Positions 46,387 through 55,198 of a DNA stretch of 64,000 bases are shown here, piece by piece. The position numbers and the translations under genes were made by a program. The stretch's first letter is position 1. Each line of letters opens with the position of its first letter. Location: assembly GCF_000613865.1 (NCBI RefSeq), contig NZ_BAJU01000005.1, positions 1 to 64,000 of the forward strand. The letters are read 5' to 3'. This DNA comes from Acetobacter okinawensis JCM 25146 (GTDB lineage: Bacteria; Pseudomonadota; Alphaproteobacteria; Acetobacterales; Acetobacteraceae). A model generated the notes under the pieces. The model saw nothing but the letters and a program-made list of their open reading frames with translations, was not told where the DNA came from and did no database searches.

Positions 46387-47340
46387 TTACGTTTTGGGCA
46401 GTTCTGCCAGATACCGCTCCGCGTCCAGGGCTGCCATGCACCCGCTGCCCGCAGCCGTTACCGCCTGACGGTATATTTTGTCCTGTACATCGCCTGCAGC
46501 AAAAACACCGGGTACGGATGTGCGGGTCGTTCCGGGGGTGGTTTGAATGTAACCTTCGGCGTCGAGGGTGATCTGCCCATGGAAAATACCAGTGGTCGGG
46601 GCATGGCCAATAGCAATGAACAGGCCGTCAATATCAATGGTGGTTTCGCTTTGGTCCACAAGGTTGTGCAGGCGCACGCCGCAGACCACTTCTGGCGTGC
46701 CGGTGGCCAGAATATCGGCAACCTCACTGTTCCATATGACCGAAATTTTGGGGTGGTTGAACAGGCGGTCCTGCAGGATTTTTTCCGCACGCAGGGAGTC
46801 GCGGCGGTGGATCAGGGTCACGTGGGCTGCGTGGTGGGTCAGGTACAGGGCTTCTTCCACGGCCGTATTGCCGCCGCCAACCACGGCAACTTTTTTGCCA
46901 CGATAGAAAAAACCATCGCATGTTGCGCAGGCGGATACGCCACCACCCTGTAGGCGCTTTTCACTCGGCAGGCCAAGCCAGCGGGCCTGTGCGCCCGTGG
47001 CAATAATGACGGCACGCGCGATGTAGGTCGTGCCGGAATCCCCTATCAGACGGAAGGGTGAGCCGGAGCTGAAATCCACCTCGGTAATAATGTCGTATTC
47101 AATGCGGGTGCCAACATTCTGCGCCTGTTCGGCCATCTGCTCCATCAGCCAGGGGCCTTGCACGGCCTTGGCAAAACCGGGGTAGTTTTCCACGTCGGTT
47201 GTAATGGTCAGTTGCCCGCCCGGTTGCAGCCCCGCCACCAGAACGGGGGAGAGGTTGGCACGGGCCGCGTAAATGGCGGCGGTATAGCCTGCGGGGCCTG
47301 CGCCAATGACAAGCAGGTCGGTTGTGATGGTTTCAGTCAT
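46387..47340 (-). CDS. trxB: Thioredoxin reductase
   Basis: TrxB passes electrons from NADPH via FAD to thioredoxin. The 317-residue protein has the FAD motif LLVIGAGPAGYTAAIYAARA (residues 9-28), the redox-active CATC (Cys138, Cys141), the NADPH motif VAVVGGGNTAVEEALYL, and the C-terminal FAD motif VPGVFAAGDVQDKIYRQAVT. The ATG at 47340 starts the homology. It is divergent from the Lrp-type regulator with 204 bases between starts. Confidence 0.97.
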   Translation of the reverse strand: MTETITTDLLVIGAGPAGYTAAIYAARANLSPVLVAGLQPGGQLTITTDVENYPGFAKAVQGPWLMEQMAEQAQNVGTRIEYDIITEVDFSSGSPFRLIGDSGTTYIARAVIIATGAQARWLGLPSEKRLQGGGVSACATCDGFFYRGKKVAVVGGGNTAVEEALYLTHHAAHVTLIHRRDSLRAEKILQDRLFNHPKISVIWNSEVADILATGTPEVVCGVRLHNLVDQSETTIDIDGLFIAIGHAPTTGIFHGQITLDAEGYIQTTPGTTRTSVPGVFAAGDVQDKIYRQAVTAAGSGCMAALDAERYLAELPKT

Positions 47341-47544
47341 GCCAGAAGAGTTCCCCAAAGCAAGAAGTGCGGGTGCAGTTATGCCGCGCAGGCGTGGTTC
47401 CGATTACGTTGGAGAAAAGGATATGACGGGTGCGTTTGCGTTGAGCAAGTGTTGAGAGAGGAGTTTGCGGCATGGCGGGGAGCGTGGCATATACTCGCCA
47501 CTCTTTTCTGGGAGTTGCATCTTGCACAGGATGGGTCGGATAAG

Positions 47545-48030
47545 GTGACGGATCTGGACGCTGTTGATCTTCGTATCGTAGCCGAGCTGCAGGATGATGG
47601 TCGTATGACCAATGTCGAACTGGCCCGGCGTGTTGGCATTTCGGCCCCGCCCTGTCTCCGGCGCGTACGGCGGCTGGAGGAGGAGGGTATTATTCGTGGC
47701 TACCATGCCCAGCCGGATGCCACGGCCCTTGGCTGGCCGATTATATTTTTTGCCCTGATCGGGCTGGATAGCCAGAAAGAGACAGTGCTTTCGGCTTTTG
47801 AGCGCCAGCTTGCCGAATGGCCGGAGGTGCGTGAGTGCCACATGATCCGGGGTGGTGGGGATTTTCTTGTCCGCCTGATTGCGCGTGACGCAGCGCATGA
47901 AAACGCCCTGACGCGGCAGTTGACGGAGGCCTCCCACGTTATTCGGGTGCAGACCCTGCAAACCATCCGCACCAGTCTGGAACGTGAGGGTGTGCCGTTG
48001 CCGCTCATCAGGGAGGGGGCACCGGAGTAA
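47545..48030 (+). CDS. Lrp/AsnC-family transcriptional regulator
   Basis: The 161-residue regulator starts with an AsnC-type HTH (LDAVDLRIVAELQDDGRMTN, VELARRVGISAPPCLRRVRR) and ends with the RAM ligand-binding domain (RECHMIRGGGDFLVRLIARD). I use the GTG at 47545 because homology begins there and the length is normal. The open frame continues upstream. Its stop overlaps the start of the next gene (TAATG), so it is probably co-transcribed with the glycosyltransferase. The effector (an amino acid) is not known. Confidence 0.9.
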   Translation: MTDLDAVDLRIVAELQDDGRMTNVELARRVGISAPPCLRRVRRLEEEGIIRGYHAQPDATALGWPIIFFALIGLDSQKETVLSAFERQLAEWPEVRECHMIRGGGDFLVRLIARDAAHENALTRQLTEASHVIRVQTLQTIRTSLEREGVPLPLIREGAPE

Positions 48031-49154
48031 TGCCCGGTTCAGATGTTTTGGAGAGTCATGTGCCAGCAGGCAGCCCTGATATCAGTATTATTGTACCGTG
48101 TTACAACGAAGTTGCCAATGTAGCCCCACTTGTTGCTATGCTGGAAAAAGCACTGGAAGGCAGGCGGTGGGAGGTTATTTTTGTTGATGATAATTCGCCC
48201 GACAAAACAACGGACGCAGTCCGTGCGCTGGCACGGCAGAAGGCGTATGTGCGTGGCATCTGCCGGATTGGCCGCAGAGGGCTGTCCACAGCGGTTATTG
48301 AAGGGGCGTTGTCCTCCTCCGCGCAGATTGTGGCGGTCATGGATGGTGACCTCCAGCATGATGAAAGCCGCCTGATTGCGCTGATAGATGCCGTTGGTGG
48401 CGGCGCGTGCGACATTGCCGTGGGCAGCCGCCATGTTGAGGGTGGTAGTAACGAAGGGCTGGCCAATGCATGGCGGCATGCTCTCTCTGATGGGGGCATA
48501 TGGCTGGCACAGCGTTTTCTGCCGGTCAGGCTGAGTGACCCCATGAGCGGCTTTTTTGCCTTGCGGCAACAGACGTTCGAGGCCATAGCGCCGCGCCTGT
48601 CCGGGGCGGGGTTCAAGATTTTGCTGGACCTGCTACTGTCCTCAAAACAGCCCCTCAAAGTGCAGGAAATCGCCTGTGGCTTCCGCCCCCGCGTGGCGGG
48701 TGAGAGCAAGCTGGACACGTTGGTGATGATCCAGTTTGCGGCCCTGCTTTTAGAAAAATTCTCCCGTGGTCTGGTGCCGTTACGCTTTGTGGCATTCTGC
48801 CTTGTTGGGCTTGCCGGGGTAGGGGCCAATCTGGGGGTCATGCATCTGGTGCGGCTGTTCTGGGGCAGTTTTTCCACAGCGCAGGCCATAGGCACCATAG
48901 CGGCAATGGGTGTGAACTTTTATCTGGACAATAATTTTACCTACAGGGACCGTCGCCTGCATGGTCGGCGCTGCGTGTGGGGGCTGCTGGTGTTCATGCT
49001 GGTCTGCTCAGTTGGAGCGCTGGCGGATGTGGGTGTGGCGCATATGATGTATGCGCAGAGTTACCGGATTAACGAGGCCAGTCTGGCGGGCGCTGTGCTG
49101 GCTGTGGTTTGGAATTACACCATGTCTTCCACCATTATCTGGCGGTCCCGCTAA
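48030..49154 (+). CDS. Polyprenyl-phosphate glycosyltransferase fused to GtrA membrane domain
   Basis: The 374-residue protein joins two modules. Residues about 15-245 are a GT2 enzyme of the dolichol-phosphate mannosyltransferase (DPM1) type: ISIIVPCYNEVANVAPLVAM, VIFVDDNSPDKTTDAVRALA, VAVMDGDLQHDES (DxD-like) and LSDPMSGFFALRQQTFE. Residues about 255-374 have four helices of the GtrA type (LVPLRFVAFCLVGLAGVGAN, NFYLDNNFTYRDRRL). It should charge undecaprenyl phosphate with a sugar and may help flip it. It overlaps the Lrp gene and is followed 2 bases later by a GT39 enzyme, which would use the product. Confidence 0.92.
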   Translation: MPGSDVLESHVPAGSPDISIIVPCYNEVANVAPLVAMLEKALEGRRWEVIFVDDNSPDKTTDAVRALARQKAYVRGICRIGRRGLSTAVIEGALSSSAQIVAVMDGDLQHDESRLIALIDAVGGGACDIAVGSRHVEGGSNEGLANAWRHALSDGGIWLAQRFLPVRLSDPMSGFFALRQQTFEAIAPRLSGAGFKILLDLLLSSKQPLKVQEIACGFRPRVAGESKLDTLVMIQFAALLLEKFSRGLVPLRFVAFCLVGLAGVGANLGVMHLVRLFWGSFSTAQAIGTIAAMGVNFYLDNNFTYRDRRLHGRRCVWGLLVFMLVCSVGALADVGVAHMMYAQSYRINEASLAGAVLAVVWNYTMSSTIIWRSR

Positions 49155-49156
49155 CA

Positions 49157-50625
49157 TTGCGGGCCGCTCTGGCACCCTGCACGTACTGGTGGTGGGGGCT
49201 TGCTTGCCTTACCCTTGTACGCCTTGTGCTGGCTGCCAGTATTCCACTCTCACCGGACGAGGCTTATTACCGGATATGGGCGCTGGCTCCGGCTGGCGGA
49301 TACCTTGATCACCCACCATGGTGGCGCTGTGGGCGCGTATGGGTATGCTCCTTGCTGGGGATACCGCTCTGGGGGTGCGCCTTCTGGGGCCTGTTTCCAC
49401 CTGTCTGGCCTCGGTGCTGGTTGTTCAGTCCGCGTGGTGCTGGTTACAGGGGCAGGTAACGCCGGAACAGGTGCGTGCAGGGGGGCTGCGCGCAGGTCTG
49501 CTGTTTAATGGCACGCTGAGTGTTGGCCTGGGCACGCTGGTCATGACCCCGGATACGCCGTTGCTGTTTTTTGTGGCGCTTTTGCTGTGGGGGCTGGTGC
49601 GTGCCTGCATCGGGGGGCAGCGGCGCATGTGGCTGCTTGCCGGTCTGGCTGCCGGGTTGGGGTTTGACAGCAAATATACCATGCTCTTGCCGCTGGCCGG
49701 TCTGGGCTTATGGCTGCTTGCTACCAAAGAAGGGCGGTCGTGGTTGCGCACGCCGTGGCCGTACTACGCCGCTGGTCTTGCGCTCGTGTGCACCGTACCC
49801 GTGATCTGGTGGAACGCCGAGCATGCGTGGGCCAGTTTTGCCAAGCAGGGTAGCCGGGTAGGGGACTGGAACCCCGCACATGCTCTGGCTTTTATGGGGG
49901 AGTTGCTGGGCGGGCAGGTGGGGCTTGCGTCCCCTTTAGTGTTTGTTTTTTTTGTCGGTGCGGTCTGGTTGTTGTGGCAGCGGCGGAGCAGTTTTGCCAT
50001 CCTGCTGCTGTGCATGGTTGCGCTGCCCGCAGTCGTGTTTGCGCAGCATGCGCTGGGCGCGCGGGTGCAGGCCAACTGGCCGGTGGTGCTGTACCCTGTT
50101 CTGTCGCTGGCCGCAGCACAGGTGGCATGGCCATGGTGGCGGAGTGCAGGTTTTGTCGGCATTGGGCTGGCAGGTGTGGTTGGCGTGCAGGCGGCGTTCA
50201 TGCCCTTACGCCTCTCCCCGCATCTGGACATGACCTTACGGCAGATGGGGGGCTGGCCGGATTTCGCCCGTTCTGTTTCTGCCCGTGTGCCTGAAGGCGC
50301 GCCTTTGGTTGCGGATGAATACGGCCTTGCGTCCGAACTGGCGTTTTACGCACCTGAGCGTGTGGTGCTGGGGGCCGAACCCCGCTGGCGGCTGTTCAGT
50401 CTGCCGCATCCAGCTTGTGGCACACAGGCCTATCTTGTGCTGAGCCATAAGCGTGCAGGCCCGCCAGATGACCATCTGTTTGAGGTGCTTGAGACACTGC
50501 CGGAGCAGGCGCGTACGCGCGGCGGTATTGTGGCCGACACCTACGCACTCTTCCATGTACGCCTGCGCTGCCCGGCTCCGGGGCAGGTCTATGGTGCGGC
50601 ATTTCTGCCCGGTCGGGGGCGTTAA
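49157..50625 (+). CDS. GT39 (ArnT/PMT-like) lipid-linked sugar transferase (frameshifted)
   Basis: The corrected protein has 489 residues with about 11-12 helices and the GT-C fold. The first periplasmic loop has LSPDEAYYRIWALAPAGGYL, in which the D-E-A-Y-Y motif is the typical catalytic element. After the break, DHPPMVALWARMG and the long hydrophobic region follow, with GFDSKYTMLLPLAGL. The frame changes near 49317 (CC where CCC is expected). A TTG at 49157 is the likeliest start. It probably moves the sugar from undecaprenyl phosphate, made by the preceding gene, to lipid A or another periplasmic acceptor. Confidence 0.85.
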
Positions 50626-50707
50626 GGTCTGGGTGTTTGCGTGTTGACCTGAAAAAAGGCAGGATAGCCCAACAATCGCTCCAGCAGCAGAACAGGAACC
50701 CGAGTTT

Positions 50708-51702
50708 ATGGCCTCTCCACGGCTTGTGGCGGTCCAGATGGACCCACTTGAGCATGTCAATATTGATGGGGATTCAACCTTTGCCCTGATGCTGGAGGCA
50801 CAGGCACGCGGGCACAGCCTGTTTGTGTACGAAGTAAACTCCATGGCCCTTGATGAAGGCACGGTAGAAGCCGGAGGCCCCACGCGCACGGACGTTACCG
50901 CGCTGATGCGCCCGGTAACCGTCCGGCGGGAAAAAGGGCGGCACGCTACATTTGGCGTACCCGTACGGCATTCCCTGCGGTCCATGGATGTGGTGCTCAT
51001 GCGCCAGGACCCACCATTTGACATGGCTTATATTACCGCCACGCATATGCTCGACCATATTCATGGCACAGGCCCTGATCAGGCTCTGGTGGTCAATGAC
51101 CCGCAGTGGGTGCGTGACTGCCCGGAAAAATTGCTGGTCACGCATTTTCCCCAGCTTATGCCCCCGACACTGGTGACATGGGATGTCGACCAGATTCGGG
51201 CGTTCCGGGCCAAATGGAAAGACATCATTGTCAAACCGCTGTTTGGTAATGGCGGCAGCGGCGTTTTCCGGATCAAGGCGGATGACCAGAACCTGAATGC
51301 CCTGCTGGAAATGCATTTTGCCCGCTCCCGCGAGCCTCTTATGATTCAGCGGTATGAACCCGCCGTGACTGCGGGGGACAAGCGCGTTATTTTAGTGGAT
51401 GGCGAGCCGATTGGTGCGATCAACCGCGTACCCTCGGGGGAGGACCACCGCTCCAACATGCATGTGGGCGGTGTTGCGTGCAAAGTGGAGCTGAGCGCGC
51501 GTGATCGTGAGATTTGTGATGCAATTGGGCCGTTTCTTAAAGAACATGGCTGATTTTTGTGGGCATTGATGTTATTGGTCAGTATCTGACGGAAATCAAC
51601 GTGACGTCACCTACCGGTTTGCAGGAACTGGAGCGGTTTGACGGCATCAATGGTGCCGCCAGCATATGGGATTGTATTGAACGCAAGCTGTCTGTCCGAT
51701 AA
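50708..51702 (+). CDS. gshB: Glutathione synthetase GshB (frameshifted near the 3' end)
   Basis: GshB adds glycine to gamma-glutamylcysteine. The corrected length is 331 residues. It has [55 protein letters not shown] and [17 protein letters not shown], the ATP-grasp motifs of the family. A stop interrupts the sequence at about 51552, after KEHG. The C-terminal part ([20 protein letters not shown], the Mg2+-binding segment) continues in the next frame to a TAA at 51700-51702. One C (GGC-CTG) restores it. It is the partner of gshA at 13.1-14.6 kb. Confidence 0.94.
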
Positions 51703-51846
51703 GAGCCGTCTGGCCCTGTTGGGTGGTGCCATGCCGGTAAAACGATGCTGCCACACAAAGGCGCTTTGGTGGTGTGTGCTGCAAGCAGGAAGGAAGAGAG
51801 TATAGTGGCTCTTGAAGAAATGTCCGTCAGCGGGCAGAGAGACAAC

Positions 51847-52545
51847 ATGAGTGACGTTCTCCAAGAATACCCCTCCGGCGGAGGGGAAAGCCCCGTACCT
51901 CCTCCCTCGCGTTCCGCGCTTGATGCAGAGGCGGTCAAACAGGCCTATCGACGTTGGGCTAATGTTTACGACGTGGCCTTTGGTGGTATTTCCCGCTTTG
52001 GCCGCCTGCGGGCGGTGGATGCGGTCAATGGCCTACCCGGCACAAATGTGCTCGAAGTCGGGGTGGGTACAGGTCTGGCGTTGCCCCATTATACCAAGGC
52101 CAAGGCCATTACCGGCATTGACCTCTCGACCGATATGCTGGCCAAAGCCCGTGAGCGCGCACAGCATGACAACCTGACAAACGTAAACGCTCTGCTCGAA
52201 ATGGACGCGGAAGAAACCTCGTTCGAGGACAACTCCTTCGACATTGCGGTTGCCATGTTTGTTGCATCTGTGGTGCCACACCCGCGCAAGCTGCTGCGTG
52301 AGCTCAAGCGGGTTGTCCGTCCGGGCGGGTATATTCTGTTCGTCAACCACTTTCTGGCCCCCGGTGGCATCCGTGGTGCAGTGGAACACGCCATGGCGCG
52401 TGCCTCCCACTCTCTTGGCTGGCACCCGGATTTTGCAATGGAATCGCTGCTCCCGCAGGAGGATATTGCACGGGCCTACATCCAGCCTGTGCGACCGTTT
52501 GGCCTGTTTACGCTGGTAACGCTGGAAAACCTGCCGAAAACGTAA
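51847..52545 (+). CDS. SAM-dependent methyltransferase, probable phosphatidylethanolamine N-methyltransferase
   Basis: The 232-residue class I methyltransferase has motif I VLEVGVGTGLALPHY, motif II-III around ITGIDLSTDMLAKARERA, and FDIAVAMFVASVVPHPRKL. Upstream is the YRRWANVYDVAFGGISRFGR segment characteristic of the Rhodobacter/Sinorhizobium PmtA type, which methylates phosphatidylethanolamine to phosphatidylcholine. Lipids of acetic acid bacteria contain phosphatidylcholine, so this fits. I use the ATG at 51847; ATGs upstream are possible. It lies 144 bases after gshB. A ubiquinone methyltransferase (UbiE-like) is less likely. Confidence 0.8.
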   Translation: MSDVLQEYPSGGGESPVPPPSRSALDAEAVKQAYRRWANVYDVAFGGISRFGRLRAVDAVNGLPGTNVLEVGVGTGLALPHYTKAKAITGIDLSTDMLAKARERAQHDNLTNVNALLEMDAEETSFEDNSFDIAVAMFVASVVPHPRKLLRELKRVVRPGGYILFVNHFLAPGGIRGAVEHAMARASHSLGWHPDFAMESLLPQEDIARAYIQPVRPFGLFTLVTLENLPKT

Positions 52546-52696
52546 ACATGTGCGCTCCTGTTTTGGCAGGGGCGCTAGACATGCGTGGCTTGGTAGGGCG
52601 TTTTTATGCCATAAAACGCTAAAATATGGTCGTTTTTTGTCTAGCAGGATTCACAGTTCTCCATCATCAGCCTGCACAGAATATGGAACATGGAGC

Positions 52697-53965
52697 ATGA
52701 TCTCCGCGCATAGCCAGCCTATCCCGCAATCTGCCACGGTGGGTAAAACCCCCAGCCAGCGGCAGGATTCCGCCGTCGGAACAGCCTACCTGCTGCTTGC
52801 AGCCCTTGCGGCGCTTGTTGGGGGTGGGGTGTCCGTTCTGGCAGGTCTGGGCATGTTGCCCGCCACAGACCTGTGCGGCAGGCTGACGCAGGCACACCCG
52901 GCACTGATGCTGCTTTATGTGGTGGTGCCTGCTCTGGTCAGCGGTTTTGGCACGCTCTGGCTACCTCGGGCTCTTGGGCGCGAGCACATGGTGCTGGGGC
53001 GGCTGAATCTGGCGGGTGTTGCTGTTCTTGCATTGTCTTTTCTGCTGACCTGCGCACTGGCCGATGCGCGCTTTGCGCATGTATTATGGTCGGTGGGTGC
53101 GCTCATGTCAGCCATGGTGCTGCTGGCCACAATTTTTGATAGCTGTGCGGATAGTCGGACGCAGGCATCCTTCTCCCCCTTTGTCTGGGGGGAAATGCTC
53201 TCCGCCACGGTTGTGCTGTTGTGCGCTCCTGTTTTTGCGGCTGCTGTGCTGCGTACGTGGCTGTGGCCTGCGATCAGCCCGGTTGTCGGGGCTGAGTATT
53301 TTGCAGGGCCTGTTGGCCTGATTGTGCTGCTCGCCGGGTTTGGCATTGTGTTTGAGATGGCAGCGCGGATCGGGCAGGTGCAGACACGGCCTGTTGCTTA
53401 TATTATGGCGACAACCGCCGCCATTGGTGTGGTGGCATGGGCCAAGAGCAGCCTTGCACATGGGAGCGATAGCCAGAACGCACTGCTTATCGGCAATGCT
53501 GGTCTGGCGCTGTGTTCCCTGTCGGCTGTGTGTCTTGCTGGGCTGTGGCTTTCCGGTACGTGGCGGGCGCGTGTTTCTCTCCACACACCGCTGTTGTGGG
53601 GGATGGGATTTTTAGCGGTCGTGGCTGGTGGCTGGGTGGTGCAGCTTGTGCAGGGTACAGGCCTGCACCCCGCTTTGCAGCTTGGCGCTCTCTATGCGGT
53701 TTGTGGTGGTTTTTACCTGTGGCGGGGCGAGGCCTGTGGTTTTTGGTACCCGCAGTCTCTGGCCAAACTCCATTTTGCGCTGACTGCGGCCGCAACACTC
53801 TGCGTGTTTGGCTCTGGCATGCAGGTGCTGGGGTGTGCCCTGTTTGGCGTGGCGGCAGTGGTGTTTGTTCTGGCGGCGGCCATTAGCTTCCAGCGCGCTA
53901 TTCCCATGCCGGATAGCCGTGTGGGCGTGGCTGAGGCCAGTACGGCAGGGAGTGCTGTTGTATGA
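52697..53965 (+). CDS. Degenerate cytochrome c oxidase subunit I homologue (CtaD-like)
   Basis: This intact 422-residue membrane protein aligns along its length with subunit I of aa3-type oxidases. Residues 66-90 (AHPALMLLYVVVPALVSGFG...) match helix II, keeping His67, the first low-spin heme ligand. PFVWGEMLSATVVLLCAPVF, TPLLWGMGFL and YPQSLAKLHF match other conserved blocks. But GHPEVY (CuB His and cross-link Tyr) is AGPVGL, WAHH is WAKS (248-251), and the HFHY segment with the heme-a3 and second low-spin His is deleted near residue 325. It cannot be a normal oxidase. Its stop overlaps ctaB by 4 bases. The ATG at 52697 follows GGAG. Confidence 0.83.
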   Translation: MISAHSQPIPQSATVGKTPSQRQDSAVGTAYLLLAALAALVGGGVSVLAGLGMLPATDLCGRLTQAHPALMLLYVVVPALVSGFGTLWLPRALGREHMVLGRLNLAGVAVLALSFLLTCALADARFAHVLWSVGALMSAMVLLATIFDSCADSRTQASFSPFVWGEMLSATVVLLCAPVFAAAVLRTWLWPAISPVVGAEYFAGPVGLIVLLAGFGIVFEMAARIGQVQTRPVAYIMATTAAIGVVAWAKSSLAHGSDSQNALLIGNAGLALCSLSAVCLAGLWLSGTWRARVSLHTPLLWGMGFLAVVAGGWVVQLVQGTGLHPALQLGALYAVCGGFYLWRGEACGFWYPQSLAKLHFALTAAATLCVFGSGMQVLGCALFGVAAVVFVLAAAISFQRAIPMPDSRVGVAEASTAGSAVV

Positions 53966-54921
53966 GCGAAGCCAGTCTTTCTGCCCCGCAGCCCAGACGC
54001 CCCCGTTTTCAAACAGAACAGGTTGGTACGCAGGCGCGTGACTGGCTGGCGTTGCTCAAGCCCCGCGTGATTTCGCTCGTTGTTTTTACGGGTGCTGCGG
54101 GAATGTTCATGGCGCCGGGGCATCTGAACCCGTTTATCGGGCTGGTGACCATCTTCTGCATCTGTCTGGCATCTGGTGCGGCCGGGGCCATTAACATGTG
54201 GTATGACCGCGATATTGACGCGATCATGCAGCGGACCATTACCCGCCCGGTTCCCTCGGGCCGCATTCCGCAAAACGAGGCACTGGCTTACGGCGTTGGG
54301 CTCTCCTGCCTGTCTGTCTGCCTGATGTGGATTGCAACCAACACGCTGGCTGCTGCTATTCTGGCTTTTTCCATTTTCTTTTATTCTGTCATCTACACAA
54401 TGTGGCTCAAGCGCTCCACGCCGCAGAATATTGTCATCGGCGGTGCCGCGGGGGCTTTCCCCCCCATGATCGGCTGGGCCGCAGCCACAGGCCATATGGC
54501 GGTCATGCCGGTTGTCATGTTTGGTATTGTGTTCTTCTGGACACCACCTCACTTCTGGTCCCTGGCGCTGTATGCCTGCAAGGATTATGGGCGTGCGGGT
54601 ATTCCCATGCTGCCGGTTGTGCGCGGCGTGCGGCATACGCGCTGGCAGATATTTTTCTACACTTTGGTGCTGCTTGCTGTGTCGCTTATTCCGTCTTTTG
54701 TCGGTGCCAGTGGCTGGCTTTATACAGTGACTGCGGTGGTGCTGGGGCTTGGCTTTGTTGCCTGCGCCGTACGCATATTGCTTGAACCGCAGGCCCAGAA
54801 TGGTGCAAGCCAGAAGGGGGATAAGGCCGCGCGTATATCCTTCCGTTTTTCGCTGGCGTATCTCTTTTTTCTGTTCTGTGGTTTGTTGGGCGACCACTTT
54901 TTACAAATATGGATGCACTGA
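53962..54921 (+). CDS. ctaB: Heme O synthase (protoheme IX farnesyltransferase)
   Basis: CtaB farnesylates protoheme to heme O, needed by bo3- and aa3-type oxidases. The 319-residue protein has about nine helices. The diphosphate-binding motif NMWYDRDIDAIM and the second Asp-rich region are present, as are WLALLKPRVISLVVFTGAAG and RTITRPVPSGRIP. It is translationally coupled to the CtaD-like gene (ATGA overlap). No ctaC, ctaE or ctaA gene is in the window, so the enzyme more likely serves a ubiquinol bo3 oxidase encoded elsewhere. Confidence 0.96.
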   Translation: MSEASLSAPQPRRPRFQTEQVGTQARDWLALLKPRVISLVVFTGAAGMFMAPGHLNPFIGLVTIFCICLASGAAGAINMWYDRDIDAIMQRTITRPVPSGRIPQNEALAYGVGLSCLSVCLMWIATNTLAAAILAFSIFFYSVIYTMWLKRSTPQNIVIGGAAGAFPPMIGWAAATGHMAVMPVVMFGIVFFWTPPHFWSLALYACKDYGRAGIPMLPVVRGVRHTRWQIFFYTLVLLAVSLIPSFVGASGWLYTVTAVVLGLGFVACAVRILLEPQAQNGASQKGDKAARISFRFSLAYLFFLFCGLLGDHFLQIWMH

Positions 54922-54923
54922 GC

Positions 54924-55061
54924 ATGACGACAGTTTCCATGCCCCACACCCCGGAGCAGCTTGAGCGGCAAAAGCGCCAGGCCTTGCGGGTACGTAGTAT
55001 GGTTGTGTTTATGATTGTTCTGGCAGGCATTATGTTTGGTCTGGCGCTGTTGCACCCGTAA
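54924..55061 (+). CDS. Small single-pass membrane protein after ctaB (CoxF-like position)
   Basis: This 45-residue open frame starts 2 bases after ctaB. It has a hydrophilic basic N-terminus (PHTPEQLERQKRQALRVRS) and one transmembrane helix (residues 26-43). Many alphaproteobacteria have such a small protein (CoxF type) after ctaB in the aa3 operon, with the same order of charged and hydrophobic parts. Function is unknown. A strong terminator follows 67 bases later. The call rests on position and topology, not on strong sequence identity. Confidence 0.6.
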   Translation: MTTVSMPHTPEQLERQKRQALRVRSMVVFMIVLAGIMFGLALLHP

Positions 55062-55128
55062 GACAGCGTTTTCGCCATGCTGTCGTGATATTTGTTACGG
55101 GTTTGCCCGTGGTATGACTGACCATAAT

Positions 55129-55165
55129 AAAAAGCCCGCCGTCCTATGGGATGGCGGGCTTTTTT
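55129..55165. terminator. Terminator between the ctaB operon and the Tim44-like gene
   Basis: A long GC-rich stem (AAAAAGCCCGCC/GGCGGGCTTTTT, with an internal partial stem in the loop) has five A before and six T after, so it can serve both converging transcripts. Confidence 0.85.
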
Positions 55166-55198
55166 GTGGGCAGCAGAGAGGCGCTGCCCGGTTGGTGT

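Noticed and set aside
52697-53965. A normal cytochrome oxidase or NorB-type subunit I
   Set aside because: All CuB ligands and the heme-a3 histidine region are missing, so neither oxygen nor nitric oxide reductase activity is supported.
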